Positions 15,824 through 25,327 are shown, counted from the stretch's first letter. The stretch: 64,000 nt of DNA from Sporosarcina quadrami (GCF_014836615.1 NZ_JACSQN010000004.1:124001-188000); one strand, 5' to 3'. Notes: generated by a model from the sequence alone, not told the origin. Program-made: numbers and translations.

Positions 15824-16107
15824 TGACAACTACCTCTTTTCATAACTGTTAATGTGTTTCATGACATGCATTATCGGTTAAGGAGATAAAAGTTGCTTAG
15901 ATGAATTCCAATAATCAGAAAGGTTGGCATCCGCACCAATTGCGGTTTACACGACGATTGAAGTTCACCGATTAAAGGTTCTCCTCTTACATGAAGAAGG
16001 CGCAAACAACATTCACTCTATACAGCAATACCCCGTCTAAGCCCGAAAATGCTAAAGGCCGGCATCCGGAGTGTCACTTATGTCCGGTCGCTATCCTAAT
16101 TACCTTC
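15824..16107 (-). ncRNA. Long structured 5' leader of the CoA-transferase gene, class unknown
   Basis: A TGTATAAT extended -10 box lies on the minus strand (16115-16108), so the mRNA would begin near 16101 and carry about 280 untranslated bases. The leader has local hairpins (CCGGA...TCCGG at ~16060-16090; CCGCA...TGCGG at ~15931-15945) and two copies of a 15-mer, CGGATGCC-RR-CCTTT, at 16068-16054 and 15933-15919. I tested it by eye against S-box, T-box, lysine, glycine, c-di-GMP, fluoride and THF motifs and it fits none. Confidence 0.4.
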
Positions 16108-16136
16108 ATTATACAATAAATTTACTGGCTGGTCTT
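16108..16136 (-). promoter_or_regulatory. Extended -10 promoter of the CoA-transferase leader
   Basis: TATAAT at 16113-16108 is preceded by TG (extended -10); the -35 region AAGACC is poor. Supports a long leader upstream of the CoA-transferase gene. Confidence 0.5.
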
Positions 16137-16156
16137 TCGCATTCGTGAAGTTTTCA

Positions 16157-16185
16157 TGTACATTAACCACTTTTTGAATTATAAT
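16157..16185 (+). promoter_or_regulatory. Promoter of the CBS-ACT protein gene
   Basis: TGTACA (16157-16162), a 17-bp spacer and a perfect TATAAT (16180-16185) lie about 60 bp upstream of the gene at 16249. Confidence 0.6.
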
Positions 16186-16248
16186 GAAAGGCAACTGTAA
16201 ACGAAAGATTATGACTACACAGAAATTCAGAAAACAGGGGGCAATACT

Positions 16249-16878
16249 ATGCATATTCGAGATTTAATAGTGGAAAGATTGGCAGTCGCTACAGTGAAAG
16301 CGGACGCCACTGCAAAAGAGACACTTGCGAAGTTGAACGAAGCAGGCTTTCGCTCTATTCCTGCAGTCGATGAACACGACGCGTATAAAGGAATGATCTA
16401 CAAAGTAGACTTACTATCGTACTTGTATGAAGAAAAAGGCGATGAAAATGCTTCTATTACAGATCTTTTAAAACACGAAGATACGTATTTGCAGGAAGAT
16501 GCTTCATTCATGAACGCTTTGTTGCATATTAAAGCATTGCCATTCATTAGCGTTATTAAAGATGACAAGTTGTTAGGGATTGTCACACATAACAAGATTG
16601 AAAGTGTACTTGAGGATGCATTCGGACTAAAGACAGGCGGTATCAATATTACACTAGCTTCGACTGAAGCACGTGGAATGATCCGGAAATTGACGACGAC
16701 ATTGAAAGACGAAAATATCGAAGGAATGCTAACGCTTGATAACGGATCTGCCCTCGCTAGACGAGTTGTCATTACATTAGAGAACGGTAAATCTGAAGAT
16801 GAGCTGAACAAATTGCGTGAAAGATTGGAGAAGAACGGTTTCCGTATTCTTCAAATGCAACGTATGGAACCAAAATGA
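16249..16878 (+). CDS. CBS-pair protein with C-terminal ACT-like domain (AcuB-like architecture)
   Basis: The 209-residue cytosolic protein has two CBS motifs (about 1-125: FRSIPAVDEHDAYKGMIYKVDLL; LPFISVIKDDKLLGIVTHNKI) followed by an ACT-like domain (about 135-205: INITLASTEARGMIRKLTTTL...). This is the order of Bacillus AcuB, although identity is not close enough to name it. Such proteins bind adenine nucleotides or amino acids and regulate partners. It is divergent from the acetyl-CoA transferase gene, so a link with acetyl-CoA metabolism is possible but unproven. Confidence 0.85.
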   Translation: MHIRDLIVERLAVATVKADATAKETLAKLNEAGFRSIPAVDEHDAYKGMIYKVDLLSYLYEEKGDENASITDLLKHEDTYLQEDASFMNALLHIKALPFISVIKDDKLLGIVTHNKIESVLEDAFGLKTGGINITLASTEARGMIRKLTTTLKDENIEGMLTLDNGSALARRVVITLENGKSEDELNKLRERLEKNGFRILQMQRMEPK

Positions 16879-16880
16879 GA

Positions 16881-16914
16881 AGAAGGCTGCTCCCACTATC
16901 GGGTGCAGCCTTCT
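16881..16914. terminator. Bidirectional terminator
   Basis: AGAAGGCTGC (16881-16890) pairs with GCAGCCTTCT (16905-16914) followed by TT; it lies between convergent genes. Confidence 0.75.
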
Positions 16915-16924
16915 TTATAATTCT

Positions 16925-18187
16925 TTAAACTAATTCACTCTGTGGTTTTGGCACCATTCTCAACAAGATGCCACCGATGATAAACAGGATAACAAGACTG
17001 AAAACGCCGTATGCCGAGCTGCCTGTCATTTGTGCAGTAACACCGACTAGCAATGGCCCCATCACAGCTGCAAACTTGCCGAATATGTTATAGAATCCGA
17101 AAAACTCATTGGATTTTTCTTTCGGCACCAGTTGCGCAAAGTACGAGCGGCTCAATGCTTGAATTCCGCCTTGCGAAGTGGCAACAAGCATAGCAAGAAT
17201 CCAGAAGTCTAGCGTCGTCGAAAGGAAAAACGCATAAATACATATGATGATGTACACACATATCCCTACATACAACATCGTTTTCACTGAGAACTTATGT
17301 GCAAGTTTACCGTAAATAATGGCAAAAGGCGCAGCAACTATTTGCGTAACTAATAAGATGATCAGCAAGTCCGTAGCACCAATACCCAAATCCGAACCGT
17401 AAGCGGTCGACATGCTTATAATCGTACCGACACCGTCAATGTAGAAGAAATATGCCAATAGGAAAATGAACACAGTTCGATACTTCTTTATTTCTTTGAA
17501 CGTATTGCCGAGACGTCTGAAGCTCCCTGCCAGCAACTTTGGTTCACGTTCAATGGAGTGAATCTGTATGACATTTTTCAACATCGGTATCGTAAAGGCA
17601 AACCACCAGATTCCTGTAATGACAAATGCTAGTTTAGTAGCAATCGCCATTTCAATCGGTATGATACCCTTTTCTGCCAATAGAATAATTGCAATACTGA
17701 TGATGAAAGGAATTGCCCCTCCAATATACCCAAGTCCAAAACCTCTGGACGATACTTCATCCATTTTTTCTTCAGGGGTCACGTCAACAAGGAACGCATC
17801 GTAAAATATATTTGCACCATGAAAACCGACTGCCGTAATTGCATAAATGATTAACAGCGGCAACCACGAACCGTCTGGAACAAACGCCAGTGATACAGTC
17901 GATACGGATCCAATAAGGAAAAATGCGAAAAAGAATTTCTTTTTCAATCCTTTATAATCAGCGATTGTTCCCAGAATCGGCCCAAGCATAGCCAAAATGA
18001 ATGTCGCGATCGCTACGGTATACCCCAGATAAGCCGTAGAATCATTCATTTCAATGCCAGCGTCCGTTGCAACAGATTTAAAGAATAACGGAAAAACAGC
18101 AGTTGTGATGACAATGGAATAAGCGGAATTCGCCCAATCATATAGCACCCAACTATTTTCTGTTTTTGTATACTTTCCATTTTTCAT
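16925..18187 (-). CDS. UMF1-family MFS transporter (Atg22-like)
   Basis: The 420-residue protein starts at ATG 18187 after AAAGGGGTG. It opens with the family hallmark SWVLYDWANSAYS and has about 12 membrane helices, with the MFS loop motif near TIADYKGLKKKFF. UMF1/Atg22-like transporters export amino acids or other small molecules; the substrate is not predictable here. It is monocistronic between two terminator-bounded genes. Confidence 0.9.
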   Translation of the reverse strand: MKNGKYTKTENSWVLYDWANSAYSIVITTAVFPLFFKSVATDAGIEMNDSTAYLGYTVAIATFILAMLGPILGTIADYKGLKKKFFFAFFLIGSVSTVSLAFVPDGSWLPLLIIYAITAVGFHGANIFYDAFLVDVTPEEKMDEVSSRGFGLGYIGGAIPFIISIAIILLAEKGIIPIEMAIATKLAFVITGIWWFAFTIPMLKNVIQIHSIEREPKLLAGSFRRLGNTFKEIKKYRTVFIFLLAYFFYIDGVGTIISMSTAYGSDLGIGATDLLIILLVTQIVAAPFAIIYGKLAHKFSVKTMLYVGICVYIIICIYAFFLSTTLDFWILAMLVATSQGGIQALSRSYFAQLVPKEKSNEFFGFYNIFGKFAAVMGPLLVGVTAQMTGSSAYGVFSLVILFIIGGILLRMVPKPQSELV

Positions 18188-18384
18188 TTACACACCCCTT
18201 TCTTCTATTATTAAGTGTACAATTATTATGAGAAATATAGTAGTTTAAATTGTACATTTTTCAAAATATATAGATACGATAGGTCAAAAGTGATATAATA
18301 GTAGCATTATCGAGTACAATTTGGTCTGTTTATAGATAAAAACACCTTCTTTGCTATTTTGTATTTTCAGAAAGGATCGTATAT

Positions 18385-20793
18385 ATGGTTTTTTTAAAAT
18401 CCAACACGTCCACTCTCCTAGCATTATTAGATAATACATTTTGCCTATCTATTACTGACGCTGATGGGTTATTAGTTTATGTTAATCAGAATTTCTGTGA
18501 CTTATCGGGTTATTCTGAAGAGGAATTGATTGGGCATACATATGAAATTACCAATCCGCGTTATAGGGATATAAACTTCACGAAAGAAATGAAAGCGTAT
18601 TTCAAAACGAATACCGTCTGGCATGAAAAAATTAGCGCTATAAATAAAAGTGGTAATAAGTATTGGGTAAACGCGACTGTTATCCCTTTAAAAGATGGCA
18701 ATAATAAAATCATTCAGTTTCTATCTGTAGATGTGGATATTACCGGTCGTGAATTAATTGACGAAAAATATAATAAAACGTTGCATAACTTAAAGAATAT
18801 TGAAAACGCTCTCGACTATTCCTCTGTTGTAGCAATTACCGATCCAAATGGCGTCATTACTTATGTAAATGAGAAATTCTGTACACTATCACAGTACTCA
18901 AGCGAAGAACTTATCGGCAAAACTCACCGTGTTATCAATTCAAATTATCATCCTAAACGTTTTTTTGCTGACATGTGGAAAACTATCCGATCAGGGGAAA
19001 TTTGGCAAGGCGATGTTTGTAATAAAGCGAAGGATGGCTCGATTTATTGGGTAAGTACGACAATTGTTCCTTTCTTCGACGCGAACGGCAAACCAAAACA
19101 TTACATAGCTATCCGGCATGATATTACAGATCGGAAAAGCGCCGAGAAATCACTTGAATTGGCACTTCAAAATGACTTTACGACGACTGTAAAGAATTTA
19201 CAAAACGCGATTTTTAAATATAGGTGTAACGATGATGGATTTATAGAATTCACGCTGTTTGAAGGGCAGATTAAAGAGCAGTTGGGCTTATCTGCGCAAC
19301 GATTGAACGAACGTGAGTTTAAAGATGTTTTTACTCCTGAAGAACTTCAGATGTTCAATAGTCAGCTACTAGCAGGGTTATCGGGGGAAAAAGTGCAATT
19401 TGAACTTACCTATCAAAATATAACTTTACTTGTTCACCTATCCCCTATTATTAACGAGGGCAAAGTCATAGAGGTTGTTGGTACAGCGATTGATATTACA
19501 GAACGCATTGAAGCGGAGCGTGTCATCGAACATATGGCATACTTTGACTATTTGACGGGCTTGCCGAATCGGCGCAACTTGCAAGAGTTCATAAAACGAT
19601 TAATCTCCGAGGGAAGCGAACCTTTTTCTGTCTTCTTCTTAGATCTCGATCGATTTAAAAATGTCAATGATTCGCTAGGTCACCAAGTTGGTGATCAACT
19701 TCTTGTAGCCGTTGGGGCTCGGTTAAGAAGTTACACGACAGAAGACGATTTTATTGCGCGCTTAAGCGGTGACGAATTCATACTCGTTATACGTTCGTCT
19801 GATGTGGACCGGCTGACTGCAATTGCTACAACACTAGTATATGAATTATCCCAACCTTATAAAATTGGCATCCATGAAGTGTTCATTACACCAAGTATCG
19901 GCATTTGTCTTTATCCGGAAGACGGAAATGACTATAATACTTTGATGAGAAACGCTGATTCAGCGATGTATACGACTAAGGAAGAAGGTAAAAGCAGTTT
20001 TCGCTTTTTCACTTCACATTTGCAAAGGGAAATGGTGGAGAAAAGTTTTTTAGAGATGGAAATTCGGCATGGCCTCGATAAAGGGCAATTTTCACTTCAT
20101 TATCAACCACAGTATGATTTGGAGACTGGTTTGATTAATGGACTTGAAGCGTTGTTACGATGGGAGCATCCTGAGCGCGGATTTGTGCCACCGAACAACT
20201 TTATACCGATTGCTGAAGAAAATGGTTTCATCCTTCCGCTTGGCGCGTGGGTGCTTGAACAGGCATGCAAACAAGCAAAAGGGTGGCAGGAAAAGGGCTT
20301 CAGACCACTTCGTATAAGCGTCAATGTATCAATGCGACAGTTCGTCCAACCGACGTTCGTTGAGGATGTGAAGCGAATATTGCAGGAAACCGATCTCGAC
20401 CCAGCTTTTTTGAATTTGGAGATTACCGAAAGTATGATGTCGGATGTACAACAATGCCAACCGAAACTGCTAGAACTGCAACAAGCCGGTATTTCTGTCA
20501 GCATTGATGACTTTGGTACAGGCTACTCGTCATTTCTCTATTTGAGCAAATTCCCAATATCTCACTTGAAGATTGATCAGGCGTTCATACGTGAACTAAG
20601 TAATGAAAACTTGATGATTGTTAAAGCCATTATTGATCTGGCGAAGAACCTGAATCTCAACGTCATTGCGGAAGGTGTCGAAACGAGCGAGCAAGAGCTG
20701 TTTCTAAAACAGCTTCATTGTGATGAAGTGCAAGGGTACTATTATGCAAAGCCGATGCCTGGTGATGAGGTTGAGAAGTTGCTACTAATTTAG
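18385..20793 (+). CDS. PAS-PAS-PAS-GGDEF-EAL cyclic-di-GMP turnover protein
   Basis: The 802-residue cytosolic protein has two clear PAS/PAC units (about 15-125 and 140-255), a third PAS-like segment (about 270-370), a GGDEF domain (about 375-540) and an EAL domain (about 555-800). The GGDEF active site reads RLSGDEF near residue 460, so the first Gly is Ser; this form can be active or purely regulatory. The EAL domain has all catalytic motifs: EALLRW (~587), NLEITES, DDFGTGYSS (~708), KID, VIAEGVET (~760) and QGYYYAKPM. It should therefore hydrolyse c-di-GMP in response to a signal sensed by PAS. TATAAT at 18294-18299 is a likely -10 box. A 21-bp-periodic array starts 45 bp after its stop. 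Confidence 0.93.
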   Translation: MVFLKSNTSTLLALLDNTFCLSITDADGLLVYVNQNFCDLSGYSEEELIGHTYEITNPRYRDINFTKEMKAYFKTNTVWHEKISAINKSGNKYWVNATVIPLKDGNNKIIQFLSVDVDITGRELIDEKYNKTLHNLKNIENALDYSSVVAITDPNGVITYVNEKFCTLSQYSSEELIGKTHRVINSNYHPKRFFADMWKTIRSGEIWQGDVCNKAKDGSIYWVSTTIVPFFDANGKPKHYIAIRHDITDRKSAEKSLELALQNDFTTTVKNLQNAIFKYRCNDDGFIEFTLFEGQIKEQLGLSAQRLNEREFKDVFTPEELQMFNSQLLAGLSGEKVQFELTYQNITLLVHLSPIINEGKVIEVVGTAIDITERIEAERVIEHMAYFDYLTGLPNRRNLQEFIKRLISEGSEPFSVFFLDLDRFKNVNDSLGHQVGDQLLVAVGARLRSYTTEDDFIARLSGDEFILVIRSSDVDRLTAIATTLVYELSQPYKIGIHEVFITPSIGICLYPEDGNDYNTLMRNADSAMYTTKEEGKSSFRFFTSHLQREMVEKSFLEMEIRHGLDKGQFSLHYQPQYDLETGLINGLEALLRWEHPERGFVPPNNFIPIAEENGFILPLGAWVLEQACKQAKGWQEKGFRPLRISVNVSMRQFVQPTFVEDVKRILQETDLDPAFLNLEITESMMSDVQQCQPKLLELQQAGISVSIDDFGTGYSSFLYLSKFPISHLKIDQAFIRELSNENLMIVKAIIDLAKNLNLNVIAEGVETSEQELFLKQLHCDEVQGYYYAKPMPGDEVEKLLLI

Positions 20794-20837
20794 TGAGTGT
20801 TGCGCACCCAGGAATTGGGTGCGTTTTCTGTTGCGCG

Positions 20838-21204
20838 TGGCGTTGATTGTGTTGCGATGGGCTTTGATTGTGTAGCGCACCCGATTGATTGCGTTACGAT
20901 GTGCGTTGATTGTGTTACGCCGCGTGTTAATTGTGTTACGACCCGTTGATTGTGTTGCGCATCCGAATGATTGTGTTACGACCCGTTGATTGTGTTGCGA
21001 CGCGTGTTGATTGTGTTACGACCCGTTGATTGTGTTGCGCACCCGATTGATTGTGTTACGAGCTGCGTTGATTGTGTTGCGACGCGTGTTAATTGTGTTA
21101 CGACCCGTTGATTGTGTTGCGCATCCGATTGATTGCGTTACGAGCTGCGTTGATTGTGTTGCGCGCCATTGATTGCGTTGCGATGGGCGTTGATTGTGTT
21201 GCAA
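20838..21204. repeat. 21-bp-periodic array A (18 copies of TTGATTGTGTTRCG)
   Basis: The 14-bp word TTGATTGTGTTRCG (with small changes such as TTAATT, GCGTT or GTAGCG) begins at 20843, 20864, 20885, 20906, 20927, 20946, 20967, 20986, 21007, 21026, 21047, 21068, 21089, 21108, 21129, 21150, 21169 and 21190. Spacing is 21 or 19 bp (mean 20.4), the spacers being 7 or 5 bp and variable. It fills the gap between the GGDEF-EAL gene and the permease pseudogene. It is not a CRISPR: spacers are far too short. Confidence 0.95.
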
Positions 21205-21275
21205 AGCCACCTTCCTTTCGCGATCAAATTATGATATAGTTGCGCGTAAAATAAGCGTGGTGAGGAGGTGTTTGA

Positions 21276-22600
21276 ATGGATGAGAAAAAGTTGGGCTTAT
21301 CCGTTACAATGTTAGCGGGGTTCCAGTGGCTGTTTTTCCTGTTTGCGAATACGGTTGTTATTCCAATCTCAGTTGGGGCGGCGTTTGAAATGGATCAGGT
21401 TGAAATTGTTTCCGCCATTCAGCGCTCTTTCATCTTGACGGGAATGGCGTGCATTTTGCAAGGAGTCGCTGGGCATCGACTTGCGTTAATGGAAGGCCAA
21501 TCAGGATTATGGTGGGGCGTCATTTTGAGCTTGGCGGGAACGGCAAGCGCGATGGGGCTTGATTTGGCTACTGTCGGCGGTAGTATCGCGGTTGGCGCGA
21601 TGATTTCCGGTGCGCTTGTCGCGGTCTTCGGTTTAATAGGCATTGGTGAAATTCTTAAAAGGTGGTTCACACCTGCTGTCATGTTTGTCTTTCTTTTGCT
21701 TCTGGCGAATCAGCTGATCTCCATCTTCCTGAAAGGGATGGTCGGTCTGAACGCAGGCTCTGTCATCGATATTCGGGTTACGGTGTTTTCCTTCCTACTT
21801 GCCGGGTTCACGATTCTTGTTCATGTGAAAGGGAAAGGAATTTTGAGTAGCATGAACTTGTTGGTCGGAATGGTTGTGGGTTGGTCCGCCGCTGTGCTGC
21901 TATTTCCAGCGGACACTACCGAGGCGATTCATACAAAGCCTTTCATCACTTGGTTTCCTTGGGGGGAGCCGACTGTTGAGTGGGGCATTGTCATTACGGT
22001 TGTTGTAACGGGGTTGTTGTAACGGGGTTGTTGAATACGACGAATACGATTGCGACGTTGAAAGGGGCGGAGGATATTTTCGGCAAGGAGACGACGCGGT
22101 TTCAGTACCGTTCTTCGTTTTTCATCACGGGTGTTTTCACGTCAATCGCCGGGATGCTGGGGCTTGTGCCTTATGCGCCTTATGCTTCGTCGCTCGGTTT
22201 TTTGCAATCGACGGGTATCCGTGAACGAGCACCGTTTTTCCTTGGTTCGGCGTTGTTCATATTCCTTGGACTCATGCCAGAATTGACAGCGTTTTTCTCG
22301 ACGATTCCGCACAGTGTTGGCAATACGGTTTTATTTGTAGCGTATTTGCAGTTGTTTCGTTCGGCATTGCGCAATATTGAAGGGTTGACATTCGATCCGA
22401 AGACGATTTACCGGGTAGCGCTGCCAAGTCTTGTCGGGTTATCGATTATGACAATGCCGCGAAATGTATTCTCGACGGTGCCTGAACTATTGCAGCCGTT
22501 GCTTTCAAACGGCTTGCTTGTCGGTATTATGGCGGCGCTCGTCATGGAGCTGTTTTATTGGTTCGGTCCGAGAATTCCGCGTTTACCAATGAAGAAATAG
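21276..22600 (+). pseudogene. Xanthine/uracil permease (NCS2) split by a 14-bp tandem duplication
   Basis: The first part (21276-22022) encodes residues 1-248 of an NCS2 nucleobase permease, starting behind GAGGAGGTG. At about 22006-22033 the 14-mer TAACGGGGTTGTTG occurs twice in a row, where one copy would keep the frame (VVVTGLLNTTNT). The duplication shifts the frame, and the rest of the permease continues to 22600. Removing one copy gives an intact 436-residue protein of about 12 helices, normal for the family. It may be a true inactivating mutation, a reversible slippage switch or a sequence error. The TetM-like GTPase begins nine bases after the permease stop. Confidence 0.88.
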
Positions 22601-22609
22601 AGGTGTATT

Positions 22610-24547
22610 ATGCATAAGACAATTGGAATTGTTGCTCACGTTGATGCGGGCAAGACGACATTTTCGGAGCAATTGCTCTTTCATACAGCAAGTATTCGCA
22701 AGCGTGGCCGTGTCGATCATCAGGATGCTTTCCTCGATAGTCATGCCATTGAGCGAGATCGTGGAATTACGGTATTCGCGGATCAGGCGAACTTTACATA
22801 TGGCGGCTCTCATTACACACTTATCGATACGCCCGGTCACGTCGACTTTTCGCCTGAAATGGAGCGTGCCATTCAAGTGATGGATTACGCAATTGTCATC
22901 ATCAGCGCGGCGGATGGTGTGGAAGGTCATACGGAAACGGTATGGCAGTTATTGTGCAAACATCGTGTTCCTACCTTCCTTTTTCTGAATAAAACCGATC
23001 GTGAAGGCGTCGATATGGACGCGGTCATTGATGAAATCAAGTCGGATTTATCCGGCGAACTCTTTGATATTGCAACGTTGGCAGGAGAAAGCATGACGGA
23101 TGAACTCATCGAATTCATTGCGGAGCGCGACGAGGATTTGCTAGAGCGTTATATGGATACGGGTTATGACGAAGACATGTGGCTTACAGCTTTGAGACGG
23201 ATGATACAAGATGGCGATGTGTTCCCATATGGAGCGGGTTCGGCATTGAAGGATATCGGTGTTGTTGAATTCCTCGAACAAGTAGATCGACTTACAGAGA
23301 CAACTTATTCAGATGAAGGGCGATTCTCGGGGCGAGTGTATAAGATCCGGCATGATGAAAACGGTCATCGCATCACTTATTTGAAAGTGCTGCAAGGTGT
23401 GTTAGACGTTCGGGATGAGGTTCATTACGGGGATCTATCTGAAAAAGTGACACAGCTCCGTACGTATAATGGCACGAAATATAGTCCGGTGGATGTCGCA
23501 CATGCAGGTGAAATCATTGCGGTGACGGGATTGACGGAAGCGGCTGCGGGTGATGCACTCGGTGCGCTCACTGACAAGGCTACATATGATCTTGTTCCGA
23601 CATTGAAATCGAAAGTAATTTTTGACGGCACGATGCATGTGAAAGAAGTGTTGCATAGTTTTAAATTGCTCGATGCCGAGGACCCTTCCTTACATGTGAT
23701 TTGGGATGAGCATGTGCAGGAAATTCACGTTCACGTGATGGGTGTCATCCAACTGGAAGTGTTGAAACAGATTGTTCTGGATCGTTTCGGGTTTGATGTG
23801 TCGTTTGGTGATCCTAAAATCTTGTATATGGAAACCATTCGTTCTGCAGTGAACGGCTATGGCCACTTTGGACCGCTGAAACATTACGCCGAAATCCATT
23901 TAAAAATGGAGCCTGCACCTCGCGGGAGCGGTATTGCTTTTGAAAACAAGTGCCATGCGAACGACCTATCTGTCGGCAACCAAAACTTAGTGCGTAGCCA
24001 TTTGTTCGAGCGTGCGCATCATGGTTTATTGACGGGATCAGCATTGACTGATGTGAAGTTCACATTGCTGACAGGCAGAGGCCATAATGAGTATACATCA
24101 GGCGGCGACTTCCGTGAAGCGACGTTTAGAGCCATGCGTCAAGGACTGGAGAAAGCGGATAATCTGTTGCTGGAGCCTGTGTATGATTTCAAAATCAAGG
24201 TGGAGATGGATCATATCGGCCGTGTACTTTCTGATATCCAACAAGCATCCGGCCGTTTTGGCGCACCTGAGACAATCGGCAACAAAACGGTGGTCACAGG
24301 ACGCGTTCCAGTGGCAACGTTCATGAATTACAGTACGGCATTCGCTTCATTCACGAACGGCAAAGGCGCGCTGTCGCTGCAGTTCGGCGGCTATGAGGAA
24401 TGCCATAATACGGCGGATGTAATTGAAATGCTTGGGTACAACAAAGACGCCGATCCGGAATACACATCGACGTCCATCTTCTGCGCGAAAGGCAAAGGCT
24501 ATGCAGTTCCATGGCATGAAGCGGAAGATGCGATGCATTTATTGTGA
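22610..24547 (+). CDS. TetM/TetO-like translational GTPase (ribosomal-protection family, EF-G paralog)
   Basis: The 645-residue product starts at ATG 22610 after GAGGTG. All G motifs are present: AHVDAGKT (G1), the GIT effector segment, DTPGH (G3) and NKTD (G4). The rest follows the EF-G/TetM domain order II-V. Overall length matches TetM (639), but the sequence is clearly divergent from classical Tet proteins, and the C-terminal tip (residues ~625-645) reads FCAKGKGYAVPWHEAEDAM. These GTPases release tetracycline from the ribosome; divergent chromosomal members may act on other stresses. It is encoded directly behind a nucleobase permease and likely co-transcribed with it. Resistance function is not proven. 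Confidence 0.85.
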   Translation: MHKTIGIVAHVDAGKTTFSEQLLFHTASIRKRGRVDHQDAFLDSHAIERDRGITVFADQANFTYGGSHYTLIDTPGHVDFSPEMERAIQVMDYAIVIISAADGVEGHTETVWQLLCKHRVPTFLFLNKTDREGVDMDAVIDEIKSDLSGELFDIATLAGESMTDELIEFIAERDEDLLERYMDTGYDEDMWLTALRRMIQDGDVFPYGAGSALKDIGVVEFLEQVDRLTETTYSDEGRFSGRVYKIRHDENGHRITYLKVLQGVLDVRDEVHYGDLSEKVTQLRTYNGTKYSPVDVAHAGEIIAVTGLTEAAAGDALGALTDKATYDLVPTLKSKVIFDGTMHVKEVLHSFKLLDAEDPSLHVIWDEHVQEIHVHVMGVIQLEVLKQIVLDRFGFDVSFGDPKILYMETIRSAVNGYGHFGPLKHYAEIHLKMEPAPRGSGIAFENKCHANDLSVGNQNLVRSHLFERAHHGLLTGSALTDVKFTLLTGRGHNEYTSGGDFREATFRAMRQGLEKADNLLLEPVYDFKIKVEMDHIGRVLSDIQQASGRFGAPETIGNKTVVTGRVPVATFMNYSTAFASFTNGKGALSLQFGGYEECHNTADVIEMLGYNKDADPEYTSTSIFCAKGKGYAVPWHEAEDAMHLL

Positions 24548-24554
24548 GAATTGG

Positions 24555-24590
24555 AAAAGGAAGACTGCCTTGTCGGGTGGTCTTCCTTTT
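24555..24590. terminator. Bidirectional terminator
   Basis: AAAAGGAAGAC (24555-24565) and GTCTTCCTTTT (24580-24590) form a perfect 11-bp stem between the GTPase gene and the convergent methyltransferase gene. Confidence 0.8.
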
Positions 24591-24604
24591 CTAATAGAAA
24601 GATA

Positions 24605-25216
24605 TTACGATCCACATAACCGATAGACCAAAAACCGCTCATTCTCATCATTTTCATTTAACCGTTCGACTTGAACTTCTTTCAACAATTCAAACGGTGT
24701 TTGGTTTTCCATGAATTGCACGTAGTCATTCGTCGGGTAATACAATATCACATCTACCGGCCGCGCGTTACACTCCACGGACGACATAATATTACCGATG
24801 ACAGTCATGAAGATTTCAATGGAAAAAGGATTGAAGAAATAAAAGCGGTTTTCTGATGAAGCAATTTTGTAAGTCTCCGCAAAACAGCGGTCAAAGCTGA
24901 TCGCTCCACCTTGTCGTTTGTTCTTCCTTCTATATTTCACGAGGTTTTCAATGGCGTCCTGGTAGAGTTGCCCGTTCATCTCAATTCCTGTTACGGATGC
25001 CTGGAAACGATGATGCACATAAAATGATACCCGTGCTTTGCCGCAACCGAAATCGACAAATCCATCTGAACGTCCGATCTCGTATTCCTTAAAAAGCGCA
25101 TCGAGTGCCTCGTAAGGTGTTGCTTCATACCGATTATAATGAGGAGACTGGTTTAACAGTTCCAATGTGCCCGCCGTTTTAATGCGCAGCAGGTTATCGT
25201 ACTCTTTTTCATTCAC
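24605..25216 (-). CDS. Class I SAM-dependent methyltransferase
   Basis: The 203-residue protein starts at GTG 25216, five bases after GGAGGAATT. Motif I reads FVDFGCGKARVSF (about residue 53), the SAM-binding loop, followed by an acidic residue (GIEMNG) that would bind the ribose. The region YFFNPFSIEIF resembles motif IV of class I enzymes. The methylated substrate is unknown. It is monocistronic, bounded by terminators on both sides. Confidence 0.8.
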   Translation of the reverse strand: MNEKEYDNLLRIKTAGTLELLNQSPHYNRYEATPYEALDALFKEYEIGRSDGFVDFGCGKARVSFYVHHRFQASVTGIEMNGQLYQDAIENLVKYRRKNKRQGGAISFDRCFAETYKIASSENRFYFFNPFSIEIFMTVIGNIMSSVECNARPVDVILYYPTNDYVQFMENQTPFELLKEVQVERLNENDENERFLVYRLCGS

Positions 25217-25283
25217 CGGAATTCCTCCATTCGATCGTCGCCTTATTGTACGTGTCTTCTGGGCAAAAAGACAAGCGCAAAAA

Positions 25284-25315
25284 CACGGTTTCCATGAATG
25301 AACATGAAAACCGTG
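25284..25315 (-). terminator. Terminator of the thioredoxin-like gene
   Basis: On the minus strand CACGGTTTTCATG pairs with CATGGAAACCGTG (one mismatch) around 6 bases, followed by TTTTTG. Confidence 0.75.
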
Positions 25316-25327
25316 CTAAATTTATTC

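Noticed and set aside
20838..21204. CRISPR array
   Set aside because: Repeats are 14 bp with 5-7-bp spacers and there are no cas genes in the window.
21205..21275. Purine riboswitch before the nucleobase permease
   Set aside because: The remaining 70 bp lack the conserved aptamer loops; only an SD and AT-rich promoter-like sequence are visible.
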